Origin: an uncultured Spirochaetaceae bacterium
GTDB lineage: Bacteria; Spirochaetota; Spirochaetia; Treponematales; Treponemataceae
Reading direction: 5' to 3'
Length of the DNA stretch: 6,621 nt
NCBI GenBank assembly: GCA_902773215.1
Contig: CACYDQ010000369.1
Span: 1-6,621 of the forward strand
In this document: in pieces, positions 1-4,688 of the stretch
How the letters are laid out: every line of letters starts with the position of its first letter
Numbering within the stretch: the first letter of the stretch is position 1
Notes under the pieces: generated by a model
The model's database searches: none
Told to the model about the DNA's origin: nothing
The model's input: only the letters and a program-made list of their open reading frames with translations
Position numbers and translations under genes: made by a program

Positions 1-1131
1 AAGGGTCTCGGCCTTTTCCAGCGATTCCCGAACCTTCGCTTTCGCCGCGTCGGTCTTGCGGACGAACGCTGCGAACTGCTCCTGCAAAGGAAGCGGGGGA
101 ACGGGGATCCGCATTTCTTCCAAATCGTTTTTTGTAATTGCTTCTCGCGTGGCCCCGCCAGCACCTCCTATCCTCAGAAGAATTTTTTGTTCAGAATCTG
201 AAATCAACAAATTGCATAAAAACAATGGATTTACAAGCTCTTTTGCCCGAAGAATTGAAACATGCTGATTTACCCGTGCAGGCAATATACCTTTAGGCAA
301 AATACAACATCGTGCAACTGAAGCTCCCGTGATGTTCAGCAAGACATCATTTTCCATAAGCGCAACATTTTCGAGTTCTCTTGCCTGCGACTCGGTTATA
401 TATGCCAACCCATTATATTCAAAATGCCCATTATAAACGTTCATACTTCTTATAAAAGGAATTCCCTCACAGACATAACTTTCTCTTCCACCTCTTGGTG
501 TTGCGCCAGAACCAATTTTCGATGTTATTTCTTTCATTTTCTTCATTTCCCATCCCATCGGGTTGGCCACGGGATCCCCGAACATCTCTACGAAGCGGGA
601 CTTGACGAGGAGGTCGTACTTTTCCAGCATCGCTTTGTGCTTGGCGATGATGGCGGTGCATTTGTCCAGCGTCGCGGCAATCTGCCTCTGCACTTCCAGC
701 GGTGGCAGTGGAATGGCTGTCTCATAGAAATCTTGCATAATGACCCGAGGCATTTTTGCACCAGCAACTTTTTCTGATATGTGTGCAACAAAGAAATCTG
801 AACGAAGAAAGGCAGCAAGGTATTCTCTCTCAATATTGTTCTTAATCGAAAGAGGGATAAGCTCAGAAGTTGCGAAACCAGATTTTTCTGGCAAAACGAC
901 TTTATTCAAATAGGGACGTAATTTTGAATAAAGAACATTTGAATCATCAAACTGACAAATTGATTGTCCAAGCTCTGATGATTTCACATATTCGTAAGCA
1001 AGAATTTTCCCAGTTTGCGGCTCAATTTTATCAAGATTTAAGAGCCAGACTTTTTCTTCAGAAAGAGGAAAAGTTCTGTCATGCCTAGTCTCGCACACAT
1101 CCCCCAATCGTACCATCTGCCACCTGCTCAT
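1..1131 (-). CDS. hsdS: Type I restriction-modification specificity subunit HsdS (3' end beyond window)
   Basis: This is the DNA-recognition subunit of a type I restriction-modification enzyme. It binds the bipartite target and holds HsdM and HsdR in the complex. The minus-strand frame is open for 377 codons from ATG 1131-1129 to the left edge with no stop, so it is cut off by the window and not broken. The order seen is a short N-terminal segment (1-17, MSRWQMVRLGDV...), target-recognition domain 1 (about 18-138), a central conserved helical region (about 139-195, with IPLPPLEVQRQIAATLDK and RFVEMFGDP), target-recognition domain 2 (about 196-338), and a second conserved region (from 339, with IPVPPLPLQEQFAAFVRK). 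The two proline-rich, helix-starting motifs are the internal repeat typical of HsdS. Family members are about 390-420 aa, so perhaps 10-40 residues are missing. The start is fixed by AAGGAGGAG just upstream. Both recognition domains are much more AT-rich than the scaffold. The recognised sequence cannot be read from the protein. Confidence 0.95.
   Translation of the reverse strand, partial: MSRWQMVRLGDVCETRHDRTFPLSEEKVWLLNLDKIEPQTGKILAYEYVKSSELGQSICQFDDSNVLYSKLRPYLNKVVLPEKSGFATSELIPLSIKNNIEREYLAAFLRSDFFVAHISEKVAGAKMPRVIMQDFYETAIPLPPLEVQRQIAATLDKCTAIIAKHKAMLEKYDLLVKSRFVEMFGDPVANPMGWEMKKMKEITSKIGSGATPRGGRESYVCEGIPFIRSMNVYNGHFEYNGLAYITESQARELENVALMENDVLLNITGASVARCCILPKGILPARVNQHVSILRAKELVNPLFLCNLLISDSEQKILLRIGGAGGATREAITKNDLEEMRIPVPPLPLQEQFAAFVRKTDAAKAKVRESLEKAETL
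165..540 (-). other. HsdS target-recognition domain 2, AT-rich segment
   Basis: This segment encodes HsdS residues about 198-323, most of the second recognition domain. By hand count 181-540 is 134/360 G+C (37 %), against 73/120 (61 %) in the conserved C-terminal region at 1-120. Family-like stretches include KIGSGATPRGG, GIPFIRSMNVYNG, DVLLNITGASVARCCILP and RVNQHVSILR. The left border is approximate, because composition rises gradually through 121-180 while the domain continues to about residue 338. Confidence 0.7.
721..1080 (-). other. HsdS target-recognition domain 1, AT-rich segment
   Basis: These 360 bases encode HsdS residues about 18-137, the domain that reads one half of the bipartite target. 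By hand count G+C is 130/360 (36 %). It is 58 % in the adjoining 541-720 and about 56 % in 1081-1130, so the change falls close to both domain borders. The protein has features common in this domain, including VLYSKLRPYLNKVVLP and AKMPRVIMQDFYETAIPLPP. The composition suggests that the domain has a different origin from its scaffold. Confidence 0.75.
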
Positions 1132-1136
1132 TTTTT

Positions 1137-1145
1137 CTCCTCCTT
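1137..1145 (-). promoter_or_regulatory. Ribosome-binding site of hsdS
   Basis: Read on the minus strand, AAGGAGGAG lies immediately upstream of an A-run and ATG 1131-1129. It is a near-perfect Shine-Dalgarno match at normal spacing, and it decides the hsdS start. It contrasts with hsdR, which has no such site. Confidence 0.88.
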
Positions 1146-1151
1146 CCCGTC

Positions 1152-1180
1152 ATTATAGCCCAACGCGGGGACAAATGCTA
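1152..1180 (-). promoter_or_regulatory. Probable sigma-70 promoter of hsdS
   Basis: On the minus strand a consensus -10 box, TATAAT, occupies 1157-1152. At a 17-base spacing the -35 position (1180-1175) reads TAGCAT, a poor match to TTGACA. Transcription would begin near 1145, giving a leader of about 14 bases that consists almost only of the Shine-Dalgarno region. The -10 is convincing. The weak -35 suggests a modest promoter or one needing an activator. Confidence 0.55.
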
Positions 1181-1199
1181 GCCCGGCCCGGCCCGGGCT
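1180..1199. repeat. GC-rich inverted repeat between the divergent promoters
   Basis: AGCCCGG (1180-1186) and CCGGGCT (1193-1199) form perfect 7-bp arms around a 6-base spacer. The block also contains three tandem GCCCG units (1181-1195). It lies upstream of both predicted start sites, so it should not be transcribed from either. It abuts the predicted hsdS -35 position. It could be a protein-binding site, a cruciform-prone element or chance in a GC-rich stretch. A terminator role is unlikely, because it has no T-tract and neither divergent gene is transcribed across it. Confidence 0.5.
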
Positions 1200-1213
1200 T
1201 GCCGCAAAACAAA

Positions 1214-1242
1214 TTGACCGCATCGCCCTGATGCGGTATAAT
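1214..1242 (+). promoter_or_regulatory. Sigma-70 promoter of hsdR
   Basis: TTGACC (1214-1219) and TATAAT (1237-1242) are separated by exactly 17 bases, giving 11 of 12 consensus matches at the optimal spacing. An A-rich AAAACAAA (1206-1213) directly precedes the -35 and resembles a proximal UP element. The start point should fall near 1249, about five bases before the hsdR ATG at 1254. The sequence suggests a strong promoter, and the inverted repeat inside its spacer suggests that it is controlled. Confidence 0.8.
1217..1237. promoter_or_regulatory. Perfect 8-bp inverted repeat within the hsdR promoter spacer (candidate operator)
   Basis: ACCGCATC (1217-1224) and GATGCGGT (1230-1237) are perfect inverted copies around the 5-base spacer GCCCT. 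The repeat covers the last three bases of the -35, the whole 17-base spacer and the first base of the -10. A dimeric protein bound here would contact the promoter core, which suits a repressor or a MerR-type spacer-binding regulator. The repeat lies upstream of the predicted start site, so an RNA hairpin role is unlikely. No regulator gene is present in the window. Confidence 0.6.
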
Positions 1243-1253
1243 ATAGGCTGAAT

Positions 1254-4200
1254 ATGGCGAACTTTGACTTTTTGACCCGCGACAAGAACTATGCCGCGTT
1301 CAGCCAGATGGCGGTACAGGCCGAACTGCAATACAACAAGAATACGGTCTTCGCGGCGTTCGCTGCCCGCAAGTCACTGGAGCAGGCCGTCAAATGGATG
1401 TATTCGGTAGACGGCGACCTGCGCAAACCCTATGACGATTCCATACAGGTGCTTGTCCACGAGCCGGCTTTTGTCAGCGCAGTCCCGTCCGACATCCGCA
1501 GCGACATGCAGATGGTCATAAAGGTCGGCAACAGAGGAGTGCATGACACCCTTGCCGTAGAAAAGAAATATGTCCTGCTCTCGCTCAAGGCCCTGTTCAA
1601 CGTGCTGAACTGGCTGGACTACACGTATGGCGCGGATTACGAGCAGCGGGTGTTCAGCGAGGAGGCGATTCCCAAGAACAAAGTCGTCGTCACCGTAAAA
1701 AAGCCTGCCGTATCGGCGGACGAACTGGAAAAATACAAGGCGGAGCTTGAGGGCAAGGACAGCACGATTGAGGAGCTGAAAAAGCAGCTGGAAGCGGCGC
1801 TCGCCGAAATACGGAAGAACAAGGAGAACCCCGCGGGCAAGCCGGAGCTGAAGCTGGAGGACCTGAGCGAATTCCAGACCCGCAAGAGCTTCATCGACGA
1901 GGATTTGAAAGCCCTCGGCTGGCAGATTGACCAGGTGCAGGTCGTGGAGGAATACAAAGTCGATGACATGGAGGGCATTCCCGGCAAGGCTGGCTTCATT
2001 GACTATGCGCTCTTCGGCAAAGACGGACTCCCCCTTGCGGTAATCGAGGCGAAGAAATCAGCGAAAGACCCCAACGTGGGCAAGCAGCAGGCCGCCCTGT
2101 ATGCGGACTGCCTGGAGCGTAAGTTCGGCCGCCGCCCTTTCATCTTCTACACGAACGGCTTCGAGACTTTCTTCTGGGACGACGGGCAGTATGCCCCGCG
2201 AGCGGTGAGCATGCCGTTCAGCCAGGGAGACTTGCAGAAACTCGCAGACCGCCGCACCCTGCGGCAGGACTTAGAATCGGTAAAAATCAACACGGACATC
2301 TCCGGCCGCCCCTACCAGATGAAAGCGGTCCGCTCCATCTGCGCCGAACTGGAAAAGAAAATCCGCAAGTTCCTGCTCGTCATGGCGACGGGGACAGGCA
2401 AGACGCGGACGGCCATCAGCATCGTGGACGTGCTGAGCCGCGCCCACTACGTATCCAACGTCCTCTTCCTTGCCGACCGCATCCAGCTGGTGGAGCAGGC
2501 CTACGACGCGTTCCGCGAGAACTGCCCCGACGTGACCGTCTGCAACCTGCTGGACGCGAAGGACAAAGCGGTGAACAAGGGGGCGCGGGTCGTGTTCAGC
2601 ACATACCCCACGATCCTGAATGCGATAGACACGGAGAAGAATTCCGACGGTCAACGCACTTTCACGCCCGCACACTTTGACCTTATCATAATCGACGAGG
2701 CGCACCGCTCGATATTCAAAAAGTACCGGGCCATCTTCGAATACTTTGACGCATACCTCGTCGGCCTGACCGCGACTCCCCGCCGCGACGTCGATAAGTC
2801 CACCTTCGAGTTCTTCGAGCTGCAGGATGACGTGCCGACAGACGTGTACGAGTACGAGACCGCCGTCTCCGCAAATTATCTTGTCCCCTACCATGCGATA
2901 GAGAAGACTTCGACATTCCTTGACGAGGGAATCAGCGAGGAAACGCTGAGCGAGGCGGACTTACAGAAAATCCGAGAGCAGGAGGAGGACGGAGGAGAAC
3001 CTTTTGAGGAGATACCCCCCAAGGCAATCAACGAGTACGTGTTCAACGAAGACACGACGCGCAAGGTGCTTGAGGATGTGATGTCCAAAGGCATACGGAC
3101 GGACGGCGGCGACAGGCTCGGGAAGACGATTATCTTCGCCTACAACAAGAATCATGCCCAGCACATCGTGGACACGTTCGACAAGTTCTGGCCCCAATAC
3201 AAGGGCAGGATGTGCCAGCGGATTGTCTGCGATGACAGCAAGGTCAAGTCCACGATAAAGGAATTCAAGAAATCCGGCTCCGAACTGCGGATTGCGGTGA
3301 GCGTGGACATGCTGGATACCGGCGTTGACATTCCCGAGGTCGTGAACCTCGTCTTCTACAAGAAAATCCGCAGCAAGATAAAGTTCTGGCAGATGATAGG
3401 GCGCGGGACACGGCTTGCCCCCGGCCTTTCATGCACGGATGAAAACGGCTCCTATACCGGCAAACAGTATTTCTACATCTTCGACTACCTCCGCAACTTC
3501 GAGTTCTTCCGGGAGGAAAAAAACGGCATTGAGGGCGGCACGGGCAAATCCCTGAGCGAGCGGATCTTCGCCCACAAATGCTCGGTCATCCAGCTCCTGC
3601 AGGATGCCGCCTGGGCAGGGAAGGAATTCCAGGACTACCGGGCGCAGCTGGTCGCCGATGTCCATTCGCAGGTCGCGGCCCTGAACACGAACCTTACCCC
3701 CGTCCGCCTTGTCCTGAAGCAGGTGGTGAAATTCCGGGACATACAGAGCTTCGGCAGCCTAAGCGACGAGGACGTACTGGACTTGACACGGCACATAGCC
3801 CCGCTCGTGTTCAACGAGGAGCTGGACCAGTACGCAAAGAGCTTCGACAATTTCTGCTACGGCATTATGGAGGCGGTGCTTGCGGGCCGGCCGGTTGCCC
3901 CCTGCCGTTCCAAGATACAGGCCGTCGCGGTGAAGCTCCTGCACAAGGCTTCCATAAATGCCGTGCGGGAGCATTTGTCCCGCTTGCAGCTGCTTTCCGT
4001 CAGCAGCTATTATGACGCTCTGAACGTCCTTGACTATGAGGCAATCCGCGAAGAGATACGCGGGCTTGCCCAGTTCGCCGTGGACAATTCCCATCTTGAC
4101 CCGATATTCGTCAATTACGATGACGACGTGTATGAGGTCGATGTCCCGGAAGGAGCGCCCTCCCCAAGACCGGCGGACAGCTTTGAGGAATACAAGAAGA

Positions 4201-4646
4201 AAGTGGACTCCTACCTTGCCTGGCACATGGACGATGAGGCGATACACAAGCTGCGCACGAACAGGCCGCTGTCGAAGTCTGACTTTGACAGCCTGAACCG
4301 CATTTTCAAACAGGAGCTTGGAAGCGAAGAACAGTTCAATGAGCTGAGCGGGGGCAAGAGCTTGGGCGTGTTCATCCGCCGGGTGACCAAGATGGACAAG
4401 GCCGCCATAGACGCATGCTTCGCCGACTTCATCAACGAGGCCGCCATGAACAACATGCAGATAGAATTCGTCCGGAGGCTCATCGACATCATCGTGGAGC
4501 AGGGCGAGGTCAACATGGAAGCCCTGATGAAAGGCCGGGCACCCTTTGACCGCCCCAAGTTCTTCACGATATTCGGCAGCGATGCACAGGACAAAATCTT
4601 CGCCGCCGTAAGGAGCATAAACCAGAACGCACGGGAAGTGGCATAG
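1254..4646 (+). CDS. hsdR: Type I restriction enzyme R subunit HsdR (EcoEI-like, with DUF4145 N-terminus)
   Basis: This is the ATP-dependent DNA translocase and endonuclease subunit of a type I restriction enzyme, which pulls DNA towards the HsdM/HsdS-bound target and cuts it at a distance. The 1130-aa protein is complete. Residues about 15-120 look like a DUF4145 domain and 155-195 are a charged coiled coil. The PD-(D/E)xK nuclease follows with D250, E265-x-K267 and the Q279-x3-Y283 motif. The superfamily 2 motor has Walker A ATGTGKT (378-384), DEAH (481-484), TATP (506-509), DTGVDIP (688-694) and QMIGRGTR (713-720). Residues from about 900 match the EcoEI R C-terminal domain. Every catalytic motif is intact, so the protein should be active. 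The start is firm because an in-frame TAA at 1239-1241 leaves no room for an earlier ATG and MANFDFLTRDKNYA is a typical family beginning. It is divergent from hsdS and has no Shine-Dalgarno sequence. HsdM is not in the window. Confidence 0.97.
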   Translation: MANFDFLTRDKNYAAFSQMAVQAELQYNKNTVFAAFAARKSLEQAVKWMYSVDGDLRKPYDDSIQVLVHEPAFVSAVPSDIRSDMQMVIKVGNRGVHDTLAVEKKYVLLSLKALFNVLNWLDYTYGADYEQRVFSEEAIPKNKVVVTVKKPAVSADELEKYKAELEGKDSTIEELKKQLEAALAEIRKNKENPAGKPELKLEDLSEFQTRKSFIDEDLKALGWQIDQVQVVEEYKVDDMEGIPGKAGFIDYALFGKDGLPLAVIEAKKSAKDPNVGKQQAALYADCLERKFGRRPFIFYTNGFETFFWDDGQYAPRAVSMPFSQGDLQKLADRRTLRQDLESVKINTDISGRPYQMKAVRSICAELEKKIRKFLLVMATGTGKTRTAISIVDVLSRAHYVSNVLFLADRIQLVEQAYDAFRENCPDVTVCNLLDAKDKAVNKGARVVFSTYPTILNAIDTEKNSDGQRTFTPAHFDLIIIDEAHRSIFKKYRAIFEYFDAYLVGLTATPRRDVDKSTFEFFELQDDVPTDVYEYETAVSANYLVPYHAIEKTSTFLDEGISEETLSEADLQKIREQEEDGGEPFEEIPPKAINEYVFNEDTTRKVLEDVMSKGIRTDGGDRLGKTIIFAYNKNHAQHIVDTFDKFWPQYKGRMCQRIVCDDSKVKSTIKEFKKSGSELRIAVSVDMLDTGVDIPEVVNLVFYKKIRSKIKFWQMIGRGTRLAPGLSCTDENGSYTGKQYFYIFDYLRNFEFFREEKNGIEGGTGKSLSERIFAHKCSVIQLLQDAAWAGKEFQDYRAQLVADVHSQVAALNTNLTPVRLVLKQVVKFRDIQSFGSLSDEDVLDLTRHIAPLVFNEELDQYAKSFDNFCYGIMEAVLAGRPVAPCRSKIQAVAVKLLHKASINAVREHLSRLQLLSVSSYYDALNVLDYEAIREEIRGLAQFAVDNSHLDPIFVNYDDDVYEVDVPEGAPSPRPADSFEEYKKKVDSYLAWHMDDEAIHKLRTNRPLSKSDFDSLNRIFKQELGSEEQFNELSGGKSLGVFIRRVTKMDKAAIDACFADFINEAAMNNMQIEFVRRLIDIIVEQGEVNMEALMKGRAPFDRPKFFTIFGSDAQDKIFAAVRSINQNAREVA

Positions 4647-4668
4647 GGCGGACAAAGGAAGTCTGCCC
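4646..4668. terminator. Hairpin between convergent hsdR and ABC-F gene (terminator-like)
   Basis: GGGCGGAC (4646-4653) pairs with GTCTGCCC (4661-4668) over 8 bp, including one G-U pair, around the 7-base loop AAAGGAA. It begins at the last base of the hsdR stop codon. Neither direction has a T-tract after the stem, so classical intrinsic termination is doubtful. A second pairing, ATAGGGC (4643-4649) with GCCCTAT (4674-4680), shares the left arm and competes with it. Position between two convergent stops favours a role in ending or protecting both transcripts. Confidence 0.45.
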
Positions 4669-4688
4669 CGGAAGCCCTATCCCCCGCA

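Noticed and set aside
101..580. Shared GGATCC-containing strings at about 101-110 and 571-580 as a recombination repeat in hsdS
   Set aside because: The match is only about eight to nine bases, in non-equivalent positions of the protein, and falls within chance expectation.
56..777. Short plus-strand frames (70 and 117 codons) and minus-strand frames at 467-833
   Set aside because: All overlap hsdS in other frames. The hsdS frame is continuous across the region with clear conserved motifs and lacks only a stop inside the window.
1..1131. hsdS as a pseudogene
   Set aside because: Translation of the whole minus-strand frame shows no stop or frameshift in 377 codons and both target-recognition domains are complete.
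2271..2894. Antisense open frame (207 codons) opposite the hsdR helicase region
   Set aside because: It is a shadow of hsdR spanning the Walker A and DEAH coding sequence, with low-complexity Val/Asp/Arg-rich translation and no family resemblance.
3759..4655. Long antisense open frame (298 codons) opposite the 3' part of hsdR
   Set aside because: It lies wholly within the well-supported hsdR coding region in a GC-rich context that creates long antisense frames. The protein has no recognisable domain, and no ribosome-binding site or promoter was evident.
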